DNA of 11,500 nt from Desulfobacteraceae bacterium (GCA_030611815.1 JAUWPC010000078.1:1-11500); one strand, 5' to 3'. Counted from the first letter of the stretch, positions 1 through 7,902 are shown. Translations and numbers: made by a program. Notes: a model not told the origin generated them from the letters alone.

Positions 1-155
1 TAGCCGTCTTCATAGGTAAAAGACGGGATGACCCGACAGTCCAACACGTCCTCGAGCTGTTTGGTCAACTGCCGCAGTCTATACCCTTCGTCATCCCGGG
101 CATCGAACTGCCCTGAAATAATGAGCACCGGCCATTCGCGCTTTGTGATTTCCAT
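1..155 (-). CDS. Orn/Lys/Arg decarboxylase, N-terminal fragment (runs off the left edge)
   Basis: Reading leftward from an ATG at 155, 51 codons are open to the edge of the window. The start is well supported: an AGGAGG core lies at about 162-167 with normal spacing. The peptide begins MEITKREWPVLIISGQFDA and continues to VIPSFTYEDG. A hydrophobic strand, then a charged helix, then a second strand ending in a Y/F-x-D-G/A turn is the pattern of the receiver-like N-terminal 'wing' domain of fold-type I PLP-dependent arginine, lysine and ornithine decarboxylases. The PLP domain is not in the window, so substrate and subfamily cannot be judged. It lies 157 nt downstream of the diguanylate cyclase stop on the same strand, and its strong ribosome site suggests independent translation. 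Another receiver-like N-terminus is possible. Confidence 0.6.
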   Translation of the reverse strand, partial: MEITKREWPVLIISGQFDARDDEGYRLRQLTKQLEDVLDCRVIPSFTYEDG

Positions 156-312
156 ACCTGCTCCTCCTATTGAGTTCTGACATTGCAGGAAGTTCCCCAT
201 GAATTCAAAGAGTCAATCCCAAATGCCGTTCTTGATTGTTATCAGTCGATGTAACTGTTCACGAGTTCAGAGGTTTGGCGTTCAAAAAGAAGTCAAGAAT
301 CAATGGCGCCAT

Positions 313-1230
313 CTACCGGCATTGGACCTGATTTCGGCCCGCTGCCTTTGCTTTGTAAAGCATTTCATCTGCAGTAGCAACAACGGTAACAAGAGCGGCG
401 TCTGAAAACCCACCGACTGGCGCCACCGAAGCCACCCCGATGCTTACGGTAACATAATCAAGGGACACGGATCGCGCATGGGGAATCTGAAGCAGCTCGA
501 CATTGTTACGCATGATTTCAGCAACTGCACCGGCACCGGGCATATCGGTCTCAGGGAGAACAGCTATGAACTCCTCACCGCCATAGCGGGCAACAAGATC
601 AGCCGGCCTGCGGATTGAGTTCGCCAGGGTCTGAGCCACTTCTTTGAGGCATTTATCGCCGCGGCCATGTCCGTAGGAATCATTATACTGTTTAAAAAAA
701 TCTATATCCACGAGCAGGACGGAGAGAGGGGTTTTTTCCCTGACAGCCCTTTTCCATTCCATATCGAAAATCTCCTCAAACTTCTGGCGATTGGGAATCT
801 CGGTCAACACGTCCATACATGCCATCTGACGTAACATATCTGCCTGCCATTTCATTTTAAGCTGAGCCCTTGCACGGGCCCTTACTATTGGTGCACTAAA
901 TGGTTTAGTAATATAATCGACAGCACCGATATCAAACCCCTTGGCCTCATAAGCCTCTTCTTTCATCGCCGTAATGAAAATTACCGGGATATCTTTTGTC
1001 CGCTCGTCTTCCTTCAGAGTCTTGCACACCTCATATCCGTCCATCTCCGGCATTTGGATATCCAGTAATATCAGGTCAGGAGGATTTAGAGACATGGCCC
1101 GATCAAGGGCCTGTTTCCCGTTCTTGGCAACACTGATTTTGTAGTCAGATTTCAGAATGTCAACAAGGATGTTCAGGTTGAACCGCTCGTCATCGGCGAT
1201 CAGGATCTTTTGCCTATTGTCTGCCTGCAT
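313..1230 (-). CDS. PleD-like response regulator diguanylate cyclase (REC-GGEEF)
   Basis: This 305-residue protein would make cyclic di-GMP from two GTP when its receiver domain is phosphorylated. The receiver spans about residues 5-125, with acidic pair D13-D14, phosphoacceptor D57 (LILLD) and K109 (TKP). The GGDEF domain spans about 135-305, with active-site GGEEF at 217-221 and an RxxD product-inhibition site (R208-D211) six residues upstream, the spacing seen in PleD. All catalytic and inhibitory residues appear intact. I chose ATG 1230 over the longer frame from 1302: GGAGGA sits at about 1236-1242, six bases before it, whereas the upstream extension lies wholly inside the kinase gene and has no domain. 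The start overlaps the kinase stop by 17 nt, so the two are probably translationally coupled and the kinase is the obvious phosphodonor. A perfect 10-bp palindrome, ATGGCGCCAT (303-312), directly follows the stop; it has no T-tract. Confidence 0.93.
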   Translation of the reverse strand: MQADNRQKILIADDERFNLNILVDILKSDYKISVAKNGKQALDRAMSLNPPDLILLDIQMPEMDGYEVCKTLKEDERTKDIPVIFITAMKEEAYEAKGFDIGAVDYITKPFSAPIVRARARAQLKMKWQADMLRQMACMDVLTEIPNRQKFEEIFDMEWKRAVREKTPLSVLLVDIDFFKQYNDSYGHGRGDKCLKEVAQTLANSIRRPADLVARYGGEEFIAVLPETDMPGAGAVAEIMRNNVELLQIPHARSVSLDYVTVSIGVASVAPVGGFSDAALVTVVATADEMLYKAKAAGRNQVQCR

Positions 1231-4200
1231 TTGTGTCCTCCAATTGAATATCCAGCGATCCGGCCAGTCGTACGAGGGTTTGTCTGGCATCTTCGAAATC
1301 ATAACCGTCTATCTGCTCTCGCAGTTTGTCCACATACTCACTGTACCCTGCCACGTTAATATCGTCCCGAAGCGCCCCAAAACATTCTTTCGAACCTGCA
1401 TCGCCTTCCTGCAAAAGGCTCATCAATTCCGCCATAAGAGGCCTGACCTTTTCCAGGTCAATATTCCCGCCATCCCCAGGCCCAGGTTCTTCCTCATGAT
1501 GCTCATAGACCGGCGCCAACATAACCCCAATTGATTCCATCACCTCATTCAGTGATTTTGTCAATTCAACCATAAGGGCTCTTCTGTCCACCTTGGCATC
1601 GGAAATAAATGCACCTTCAAGAGTTGAAGAGTTCTTCATCAAATCTTTAGCCCCAATGGTGGCGGCAACACCTTTAATCGTATGTGCCCTCCTCTGAACA
1701 TATTCTGTTTGCCCATTCATGAGGGCCTGCATCATCTCCCCGGCCACAGTCCGGTAATCCTCATAGAATTCAAGGAGCAGTTTTTTGAAGAACCCCTTTT
1801 CCCCTCCGACATTTTTCAGGCCTTCACTCATGTTAATACCTGGAAGCTTTCCAGGAAGCTCATGGCTCTCTTTAGAGGGCGGCGGCTCTTTGACCACGGG
1901 AACGCTTCGCTCAGCAGGCTTTATCCATTTTGTTAGGACGGCATATAGATCTTCAGGCTTTATCGGTTTTGACAGGTAGTCATTCATCCCCGAATCCAGG
2001 GCCTTTTCACGTTCTCCAGCCATGGCATGAGCAGTTAGTGCAACAATCGGCAATGAATCAAAGCTGCGCTTTTTCCGGATAATCCGCGTTGCCTCATGTC
2101 CGTCCATTTCAGGCATCTGGATATCCATAAGGACCAGATCATATTCTGATCTCTTTACTGCCTGAACGCCTTGTTTGCCATTGCTAACAGCAGTTACGAC
2201 AAATCCGGCCTGTTCCAGCAATTCAGTTGCCACCTGCTGATTAATTGCGTTGTCCTCAATGAGGAGAATCCTGGCTCCCTTAATAGATTTTAGTGTTTCG
2301 GATTTGTCCGGCATTTGCTCAGGCACGCTGGATGTTACATTGATCTCTTCTCCAATTTGGTTTCCAAAAATATTCATTATTGTATCATAAAACAAAGACG
2401 GACTCACCGGCTTCACAAGAAGACCATCAATTCCTGCACTTTCTGCCTGCAGCTTAACATCTTCACTCCCATAGGCCGTCACCATAAGTAGTTCAGGGAC
2501 CTTGGATAGCTTTGGGTTTTCTTTTATTCGCCTTGTAGTCTCTATCCCATCCATCCCCGGCATTCTCCAATCCATAAGGACCAGATCATATCCGCCGCTA
2601 TTTTCAGCTTTTTCCAGTTCCAAAAGCGCTTCCTTGCCGGACGACACCGCTGTCGCTTCAAAAGAAAATGCAGAACAGATATCATAAAGAACCTGCCGTG
2701 CGGTGGGATTGTCATCGCAAATCAAAATACGAAGCTCTGCAATTTTATCCGGCACGATATGCTGCCTTTTCTCAACTTTTTTCTGAAGCCCAAACCTGGC
2801 CGTAAAGTAAAATATACTACCTTTTCCTGGCTCGCTTTTAGCCCAGATCTTTCCGCCCATCATTTCGGTCAATCGCTTAGATATCGCCAACCCGAGTCCT
2901 GTCCCCCCATATTTCCGGGTAGTGGAAATATCCGCCTGACTAAAAAATTGGAATAGCTTATCAATTTGCTCCTGTGACATTCCAATGCCCGTATCCCCGA
3001 CGGAAAATTGAAGTATCACCTCGGACTCCTCCGCCATGGGATCAGGCACCAGTTCCGTGCTGATTACGATCTCACCCCTATCGGTAAATTTAATTGCATT
3101 GTTGCTCAGATTCAGTAGGATTTGCCCTAATCTCAACGGATCGCCTACCAGATATAGAGGGGCTTGCGGGTGAGTATTCAACAGTAATTCAAGGCCCTTT
3201 TCTCCAGCCTTCAGGCCAAGCAGGTTGGAAAGGTTGATCAACACCTCCTCTAAAGAAAAGTTTATTGACTCTATGGTCAGTTTGCCTGCCTCAATCTTGG
3301 AAAAATCAAGGATATCATTAATAATTCTCAGAAGAGAGTACCCGGATGACGATATCTTTTTTACATAATCACGCTGTCTCACATCCAATTCGGTCTTTAA
3401 AGCAAGGTCGCTCAGCCCGATAATGGCGTTCATTGGAGTCCTGATTTCGTGACTCATATTGGCCAAAAATTGACTTTTCTCCTGAGTGGCGGCCTCGGCT
3501 TCTTTTTTGGCCTGTTTCAGTTCCTCATTTGCCCGCGTGCGGTCAGTGACGTCACGAATAATACCCTGATAACCTATAACGCTTACGTCACTTGCCCGTC
3601 TAACGCCCGATGTAATCAGGCAATCCATCTCTGTACCATCCTTTTTGCGCAATTTCGCCTCAAAGTCTCTAACAGATCCCTCCTGTTCTATAATCTGTTT
3701 AAATTTTAGCCTTTCATCAGCATTAACATAAGTCTTCCACGCATCCATCTCTCCCAACTCGTTCCTTTTATAACCAAAGAGGTCTAAGAATGCCTGGTTG
3801 GCATCAACCAGATCTCCTTCCTTATTTCTAATATATATTGCATCTCTCGCGCCTTCGAAGAGCGAGCGATATCGCTCTTCGTTTTCCATCAACATCGCTT
3901 CCGCACGCTTGCGGTCAGTGACGTTCTGCAATGTCTCTATCGCTCCAATGATCTTCCCATCTATGCCTTTCAGGGGCGCTGCCGTAAAAAAAAGCCATTC
4001 TCCACTCTCTCCCAACTGGGAGAAGAAACCTTCAGCCTCATATGCACCCTCTATGAGGGACAGTTTTCGATATTTATCTTTATAATGCCTGCCAATCTCT
4101 TCCTCCGAAGCGTTATCTACGATAAGATCAGCCATTACTGATACTGGTCCAGGATAGAAGGCCAACCACTGGTTTTTTGTTCCAACCATCTCTTTTGCTG

Positions 4201-4711
4201 AAAGACCTGTAAGGCTTTCACATGCCTTGTTCCAGTGTGTTATGACATGCTCGTTGTCAATGACAAAGGTGGGTATGGAAAGTCCATGAATGATTTGTGA
4301 AAGCTTCTCCCTGCTCTCAACCAGGGCCTCCTCGATTCCTTTCTTTCTTGTGTCATCGCTTGCAATCTCAATAGAGCCTAATAGGTTGCCATCTTCATCA
4401 TAATAAGGGCTGGCACGAATGTCTCTCCATCTCGGTCTGCCGTCTTGGTCAATAACAGATTGAAAGCTTCTGTGAGGCTTCCCGTCGGCAAAGACTCTTA
4501 TTGATGGACAGCCTGTGCATGGTTCATCAAGTCCGTAAAAGAACTCATAGCATTTCTTTTTGTACATCTCATCTATGTTTCCATAGGCATCTGTAATTGT
4601 CCTATTTGCCCATAGAGTCTGCATATCTCTGCCTATGATAATCAGAGCATCAGCTAATGAGTTTAGGATAGACCCATCTCTTCCCACATTCAGTTTCAGA
4701 TTCTCTTTCAT
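1214..4711 (-). CDS. Hybrid sensor histidine kinase (PAS x3-HisKA-HATPase-REC-REC-Hpt)
   Basis: This 1165-residue protein has no obvious membrane segment and looks cytoplasmic. Domains in order: PAS1 about 12-122, with C54, C65 and C68; PAS2 about 135-268; PAS3 about 275-392; a coiled coil about 392-415; HisKA with H421 (MSHEIRTP); a HATPase with N-box N534/N538, G1 DTGIG (573-577) and G2 GTGLGL (603-608); REC1 with D666/D667, phosphoacceptor D714 and K767; REC2 with E819/D820, D863 and K915; an Hpt domain with H1010 (AHTIKG); and a C-terminal helical module (about 1083-1158) common in such kinases. All phosphorelay residues are present, so a His-Asp-His relay to the downstream cyclase receiver is likely. 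The ATG at 4711 follows a GGGGGA stretch (about 4715-4720) after four bases. The gene starts 48 nt after the stop of the decayed Cys-rich gene and its 3' end overlaps the cyclase. The signal is unknown; PAS Cys residues could mean redox, metal or haem sensing. Confidence 0.93.
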   Translation of the reverse strand: MKENLKLNVGRDGSILNSLADALIIIGRDMQTLWANRTITDAYGNIDEMYKKKCYEFFYGLDEPCTGCPSIRVFADGKPHRSFQSVIDQDGRPRWRDIRASPYYDEDGNLLGSIEIASDDTRKKGIEEALVESREKLSQIIHGLSIPTFVIDNEHVITHWNKACESLTGLSAKEMVGTKNQWLAFYPGPVSVMADLIVDNASEEEIGRHYKDKYRKLSLIEGAYEAEGFFSQLGESGEWLFFTAAPLKGIDGKIIGAIETLQNVTDRKRAEAMLMENEERYRSLFEGARDAIYIRNKEGDLVDANQAFLDLFGYKRNELGEMDAWKTYVNADERLKFKQIIEQEGSVRDFEAKLRKKDGTEMDCLITSGVRRASDVSVIGYQGIIRDVTDRTRANEELKQAKKEAEAATQEKSQFLANMSHEIRTPMNAIIGLSDLALKTELDVRQRDYVKKISSSGYSLLRIINDILDFSKIEAGKLTIESINFSLEEVLINLSNLLGLKAGEKGLELLLNTHPQAPLYLVGDPLRLGQILLNLSNNAIKFTDRGEIVISTELVPDPMAEESEVILQFSVGDTGIGMSQEQIDKLFQFFSQADISTTRKYGGTGLGLAISKRLTEMMGGKIWAKSEPGKGSIFYFTARFGLQKKVEKRQHIVPDKIAELRILICDDNPTARQVLYDICSAFSFEATAVSSGKEALLELEKAENSGGYDLVLMDWRMPGMDGIETTRRIKENPKLSKVPELLMVTAYGSEDVKLQAESAGIDGLLVKPVSPSLFYDTIMNIFGNQIGEEINVTSSVPEQMPDKSETLKSIKGARILLIEDNAINQQVATELLEQAGFVVTAVSNGKQGVQAVKRSEYDLVLMDIQMPEMDGHEATRIIRKKRSFDSLPIVALTAHAMAGEREKALDSGMNDYLSKPIKPEDLYAVLTKWIKPAERSVPVVKEPPPSKESHELPGKLPGINMSEGLKNVGGEKGFFKKLLLEFYEDYRTVAGEMMQALMNGQTEYVQRRAHTIKGVAATIGAKDLMKNSSTLEGAFISDAKVDRRALMVELTKSLNEVMESIGVMLAPVYEHHEEEPGPGDGGNIDLEKVRPLMAELMSLLQEGDAGSKECFGALRDDINVAGYSEYVDKLREQIDGYDFEDARQTLVRLAGSLDIQLEDTNAGRQ

Positions 4712-4759
4712 AATTCCCCCAAGGATAAGATCACCTACAGCATCAGTCTGAATCCATGT

Positions 4760-5079
4760 TTAGTCATTGGGCGAACGGATAGCCACAAGGGCCGCGATGT
4801 TCACGGCCAGACAAATCTGGCCCATGACAGCCTCGAATAGAGAGGAATCGGGCAGGCAAGATGACATTTGGACTTCTCAGCAGACAGAAAAACAGGGCTC
4901 TTGGTCAAGGGTACAAACAGCTCCTTCATCCCTATCGGCCCCAAGTGCAGGGCAAGTTTTTTGATCTGATCGCAATCCGACTGGATGTTGAACCTCACCT
5001 GGCCCCCATCCTTCCATGCGCTGATCGAGCATATAAAGCCACAGATACCGGGATCTGCAGTGACACGAACGACCTGCGA
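4760..5079 (-). pseudogene. Small Cys-rich protein ('DPGICGF' family, DUF6951-like), start lost and frameshifted
   Basis: Reading leftward from about 5079 gives SQVVRVTADPGICGFICSIS and on to SKCHLACPIP (frame ends near 4843). The next 28 codons, beginning SLFEAVMGQICLAVN and ending RSPND with TAA at 4760-4762, lie in the other frame. Joining the two with one inserted base gives a coherent protein of about 106 residues with Cys at 13, 17, 36, 72, 76 and 90. The DPGICGF opening and the CHxxCPxP motif near the end match, from memory, small Cys-rich proteins of anaerobes labelled DUF6951; function is unknown, metal binding plausible. A second lesion is at the start: a GGGAGG ribosome site (5085-5090) is followed at the right distance by TCG, not ATG. 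Removing the C at 5078 would restore ATG-CAG in frame. A sequencing or assembly error remains possible. It lies just upstream of the kinase, on the same strand. Confidence 0.72.
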
Positions 5080-5112
5080 TTTATCCTCCCTATCGGAAAT
5101 ACTGCTGAATGT

Positions 5113-5141
5113 TGTTTACACATAACTGCTCTATAAGTCAA
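5113..5141 (-). promoter_or_regulatory. Putative sigma70 promoter for the Cys-rich gene/kinase cluster
   Basis: On the minus strand TTGACT (5136-5141) and TAAACA (5113-5118) are separated by 17 bp. The -35 matches five of six consensus bases and the -10 is weak. Transcription would begin near 5106, about 16 nt before the GGGAGG ribosome site at 5085-5090. Position fits, but this is pattern matching only. Confidence 0.35.
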
Positions 5142-5181
5142 TGGAAATTGGACTGTTTAGGGTTTGAAACTTGTCGAAGAT

Positions 5182-5195
5182 CCCGTTTAAACGGG
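5182..5195. repeat. 14-bp perfect palindrome CCCGTTTAAACGGG
   Basis: CCCGTTTAAACGGG is its own reverse complement. It lies in the middle of the divergent region, upstream of both promoter candidates. It has no loop and no T-tract, so a protein-binding operator is likelier than a terminator. The binding protein is unknown. Confidence 0.55.
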
Positions 5196-5292
5196 GATAC
5201 TGGATGCAATTTTGGCCTGAGATATCTGGTATCCGCCCTCTTCTCTAAGAAATGAGGACCGGCAGTTGAAATCTGTACCAAAAATAGAGTAT

Positions 5293-5321
5293 TTGTATCT
5301 TTGCACTGAAAGGGCTATATT
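5293..5321 (+). promoter_or_regulatory. Putative sigma70 promoter for the QueG-like gene
   Basis: TTGTAT (5293-5298) and TATATT (5316-5321) are 17 bp apart. The -10 is a good match and the -35 moderate. The start point would be near 5328, giving a leader of about 77 nt that contains the dyad at 5365-5380. Confidence 0.4.
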
Positions 5322-5364
5322 CATTTTGTTAGAGTGTAATCTTTTTTCGTCGGCCATTTTACGC

Positions 5365-5380
5365 CGCTTTTGCGCAAGCG
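5365..5380 (+). repeat. Small dyad in the QueG-like gene leader
   Basis: CGCTT (5365-5369) and AAGCG (5376-5380) can pair across six bases, and TTGCGCAA (5370-5377) is an overlapping 8-bp palindrome. It ends 12 nt before the ribosome site, so a translational or transcriptional role is possible, but an arrangement this short could be chance. Confidence 0.3.
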
Positions 5381-5404
5381 TGTAGTTAGAATAGGAGGGC
5401 TTCA

Positions 5405-6319
5405 GTGGAAAATAACGCCAGTATTTCAGGGAACTGGATCGAAGGTTTGATCCGGGATTTCATCGCCACTTCACCCGACAACAGCATGGGAAACGAAGCC
5501 GGAGAACCTGCTTGGGATGGTGCTTTGGTGGGCTTCGCCTCCGGTGTGGATCAGATCTGGCAGCAGTACAAGGAGTATGTTGGGGCTTTCCACTGGACCC
5601 CTTGGGAGGTCTTCAACCAGCACCATCCCAATGAACCAGCAAGACCGGAGGAACTGACGGTCATTTCATGGGTCTTGCCCCAGCGGGAGATGGTCCGCAA
5701 GGCTAACCGCCGGGCCAAGCAGTATCCATCTGAGGAATGGGCTCGGATCAGGGTCTACGGGGAGGAGTTCAACGTGGCCTTGCGCCGCCACGTGGTTAAG
5801 AGTCTCGAACAGGCCGGCTATGCGGCAATCGCCCCGATGCTGGTTCCCAACTGGACCATCGTCAAGTCGGAACGATTTTCCTATGCCTCTTCCTGGTCTG
5901 AACGCCATGCTGCCCACGCGGCAGGTCTGGGCACCTTCGGGCTGTGCGACGGGCTTATCACTGCCAAAGGCAAAGCCATGCGGACAGGATCTGTAGTGGC
6001 CAAGACATCCATTGAACCGACCCCACGGCCGTATGCCCACCACAGGGCCTATTGCCTCTTTTTCTCCGATGGCAGTTGTGGGGAATGCATTGATCGTTGC
6101 CCGGTCCGTGCTATTACCGAGGCCGGTCACGACAAGGAGAAGTGCCGTCAACATTTGGCCCGCTCCAGGGAGTATGTCAAAGAGACCTACAAATTTGACG
6201 GCTATGGTTGCGGTTTGTGCCAGGTGGGCGTGCCTTGCGAGACAGGCATCCCGGTCAAGGCTGCCCGGGAGGCTTTGGAGCGTGGCGAATTGCCGTCCCC
6301 TCCTCCACCCCTGGCTTGA
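5405..6319 (+). CDS. QueG-like (epoxyqueuosine reductase/RdhA-related) 4Fe-4S protein
   Basis: This 304-residue protein starts at GTG 5405, six bases after AGGAGG (5393-5398). Residues about 165-200, with HAAGLGTFGLCDGLIT then KAMRTGSVV, match the substrate-domain motif shared by epoxyqueuosine reductase and reductive-dehalogenase relatives. The C-terminus carries cysteines for two clusters: C217, C225, C228 and C232 (CxxCxxxCP), then C247, C269, C272 and C278. True QueG is usually 350 residues or more and reduces epoxyqueuosine in tRNA using cobalamin. This shorter form resembles an uncharacterised paralogue family that I remember from deltaproteobacteria and methanogens. No export signal or membrane segment is seen, so it is probably a cytoplasmic redox protein. 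Cobalamin binding and substrate are unproven. It converges on the aldehyde dehydrogenase with only 47 bp between them and no clear terminator. The Pro-rich end (PSPPPPLA) is probably disordered. Confidence 0.8.
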   Translation: MENNASISGNWIEGLIRDFIATSPDNSMGNEAGEPAWDGALVGFASGVDQIWQQYKEYVGAFHWTPWEVFNQHHPNEPARPEELTVISWVLPQREMVRKANRRAKQYPSEEWARIRVYGEEFNVALRRHVVKSLEQAGYAAIAPMLVPNWTIVKSERFSYASSWSERHAAHAAGLGTFGLCDGLITAKGKAMRTGSVVAKTSIEPTPRPYAHHRAYCLFFSDGSCGECIDRCPVRAITEAGHDKEKCRQHLARSREYVKETYKFDGYGCGLCQVGVPCETGIPVKAAREALERGELPSPPPPLA

Positions 6320-6366
6320 TGTCTCACCGTGTAGCTAAGACTGTCTCGAAGCCGGCATCCTCATGG

Positions 6367-7902
6367 CTACTTGTCAGTAGGCATGGACGAAATCGTTCCA
6401 TCCCAGGTATCCACCTCTCCGCTATCTTCCATATCTTCGGGGAACCAGGTAGCCGTTACATTTTTTTGCTCAGTGTAGAAACGGATACCGTCCATACCCA
6501 TTACATGCAGATCGCCGAAAAATGAATCTTTATGCCCGGTAAAGCCGAAGATGCCCAGCGGCACCGGGATACCTACATTGATGCCCACCATTCCCGCATG
6601 GGTCAATTTTGCAAACTGCCGTGCATAATAGCCGTTCTGAGTGTAAAGCACCGAACCGTTGGCAAACCGGCTGGCATTCATGATTTCGAGCCCCTCTTCA
6701 AAGCTGTCCACCCTTTTGACACAGAGAACAGGGCCGAAGATTTCCTCTCGGCCTACCGACATCTCCTCTGTGACGTGATCGAAAATCGAAGGCGCCAGGT
6801 AGAATCCGTTTTCATACCCGGGCACAACGGGGTTACGCCCATCCACAATGAGTTCCGCACCTTCGTCCACACCTTTCTGTATCCAGTCCGTTACAAACTG
6901 AAGGTGTCCCTCGTTCATGATGGGACCCATTCCCGTATCACGATCGTAGGCAGGGCCTAATTTCATTTCAGACGCGAATTTTTTCAGATACCCCAAGAGT
7001 TCGTCAGCAATCGCGTTTTCCACCACAATTACTGGACAGGCCATGCAACGCGCACCTGCACACCCGCAGTAGGCGTTTATAATGCCCCTTGCAGTTCTCT
7101 CCACTTTACAATCGCGAAGCACCAAAGCATGGTTCTTGGCTTCGGTTAACGCCTGGACCCGCTTGCCATTGGCTGCGGCGGTTGCGTAAATATGTTTGCC
7201 GACTTTGGTTGAGCCCACAAAGGAGACACCTTTGACATCAGGATGCTTCAGGAGTATTTCAGCTTCATTGCGGCTTGTGGTCACCAGATTGATAACTCCA
7301 TCAGGTAGTCCGGCCTCCTGCCAGAGTTCAAGCAGACGCATGGAAGACTGGGGCACAAAACTGGCAGCCTTAAGCACGATAGTATTGCCGGTTGCGATGC
7401 AAAGCGGTGTCATCCATCCGTGGGGAATCATCGCCGGGAAGTTCCATGGCGCTATACCGGCGAATACACCCAGCGGTTCATTATACATCACCGTGTCATA
7501 ACCGCTGCTGACGTTCATGCCTGATACGCCTTTCATTAAATGGGGGATACCGCAGGCAAACTCCACAACCTCGTTCACCTTGAGAACATCTCCCATGGAC
7601 TCACTCCAATTCTTCCCCTCCTCCTTGCAAAGAATATAGGTCAGTTCTTCCAGGTGCTCGTCTACAAGAGCTTTCATCCTGTAAAGCACCTGAACCCGCT
7701 TGGCTGCGGGAGTGTCAGACCATTCGGGAAAAGCAGCCTTTGCAGCCTCGACGGCTGATTCCACCTCCTCCTGGGTGCAACACGGCGCTTTGGCAATAAT
7801 CTCACCTGTGGAAGGATTATAGCAGTCCATATATTTTTCCGTTTTGGACTCAAGCCATTTCCCGCCCACACAATACTTTAGTTTTTTTGGTGATTCCGAC
7901 AT
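6367..7902 (-). CDS. Aldehyde dehydrogenase, methylmalonate-semialdehyde dehydrogenase (MmsA/IolA) type
   Basis: This 511-residue protein is a full-length NAD-dependent aldehyde dehydrogenase. Landmarks are oxyanion Asn N154 (PWNFP), cofactor-binding K178, the nucleotide-loop GSTKVG near 230-235, catalytic C286 in the MmsA signature ARCMAC, EIFGP (387-391) and the family-typical C-terminal region (IPVPLGIFGFTG, then FFGDLHVMG, then GIRFYT). MmsA/IolA enzymes oxidise methylmalonate or malonate semialdehyde to propionyl- or acetyl-CoA using CoA. Differences from the textbook enzyme are K108 where an Arg normally precedes the VVEFAC segment, LKAAS instead of LKPSE (177-181), and TEAK instead of TGAK near 253-256. 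The chain is also rich in Cys (for example C279, C281, C286, C289). The ATG at 7902 has AGGAGG at 7907-7912. The GntR gene lies upstream on the same strand, separated by repeats and a MITE. Family assignment is firm; substrate is not. Confidence 0.88.
   Translation of the reverse strand: MSESPKKLKYCVGGKWLESKTEKYMDCYNPSTGEIIAKAPCCTQEEVESAVEAAKAAFPEWSDTPAAKRVQVLYRMKALVDEHLEELTYILCKEEGKNWSESMGDVLKVNEVVEFACGIPHLMKGVSGMNVSSGYDTVMYNEPLGVFAGIAPWNFPAMIPHGWMTPLCIATGNTIVLKAASFVPQSSMRLLELWQEAGLPDGVINLVTTSRNEAEILLKHPDVKGVSFVGSTKVGKHIYATAAANGKRVQALTEAKNHALVLRDCKVERTARGIINAYCGCAGARCMACPVIVVENAIADELLGYLKKFASEMKLGPAYDRDTGMGPIMNEGHLQFVTDWIQKGVDEGAELIVDGRNPVVPGYENGFYLAPSIFDHVTEEMSVGREEIFGPVLCVKRVDSFEEGLEIMNASRFANGSVLYTQNGYYARQFAKLTHAGMVGINVGIPVPLGIFGFTGHKDSFFGDLHVMGMDGIRFYTEQKNVTATWFPEDMEDSGEVDTWDGTISSMPTDK

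Larger units (their letters stand above)
5080..5404. other. Divergent intergenic region between the kinase cluster and the QueG-like gene
   Basis: This 325-bp stretch separates the leftward cluster from the rightward iron-sulfur gene. It holds the left-facing promoter and ribosome site of the cluster, a 14-bp perfect palindrome at 5182-5195, a right-facing promoter candidate at 5293-5321, a small dyad at 5365-5380, and an AGGAGG ribosome site (5393-5398) six bases before the GTG at 5405. The rightward open frame from 4861 to 5136 is only the opposite strand of the decayed Cys-rich gene. No further gene or RNA is apparent. Confidence 0.6.

Noticed and set aside
1230..1302. Longer N-terminus for the diguanylate cyclase from an ATG at 1302.
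   Set aside because: It adds 24 residues without receiver homology, lies inside the kinase gene, and the ATG at 1230 has a well-spaced GGAGGA site.
4861..5136. Rightward 91-codon open frame in the divergent region.
   Set aside because: It is antisense to the decayed Cys-rich gene, which shows recognisable motifs on the other strand; the rightward protein shows none.
5365..5380. The leader dyad of the QueG-like gene as a regulatory RNA switch.
   Set aside because: Five-base arms with a six-base loop are too short to support a riboswitch or T-box call; it is kept only as a repeat.
5666..6154. Leftward 162-codon frame opposite the QueG-like gene.
   Set aside because: It is a shadow in GC-rich coding sequence. 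The rightward protein has the conserved Fe-S motifs and a proper ribosome site.
6012..6525. Rightward frames at 6012-6338 and 6208-6525 as a gene after the QueG-like protein.
   Set aside because: They overlap the QueG-like and dehydrogenase genes in other frames, show no family motif and lack a ribosome site.
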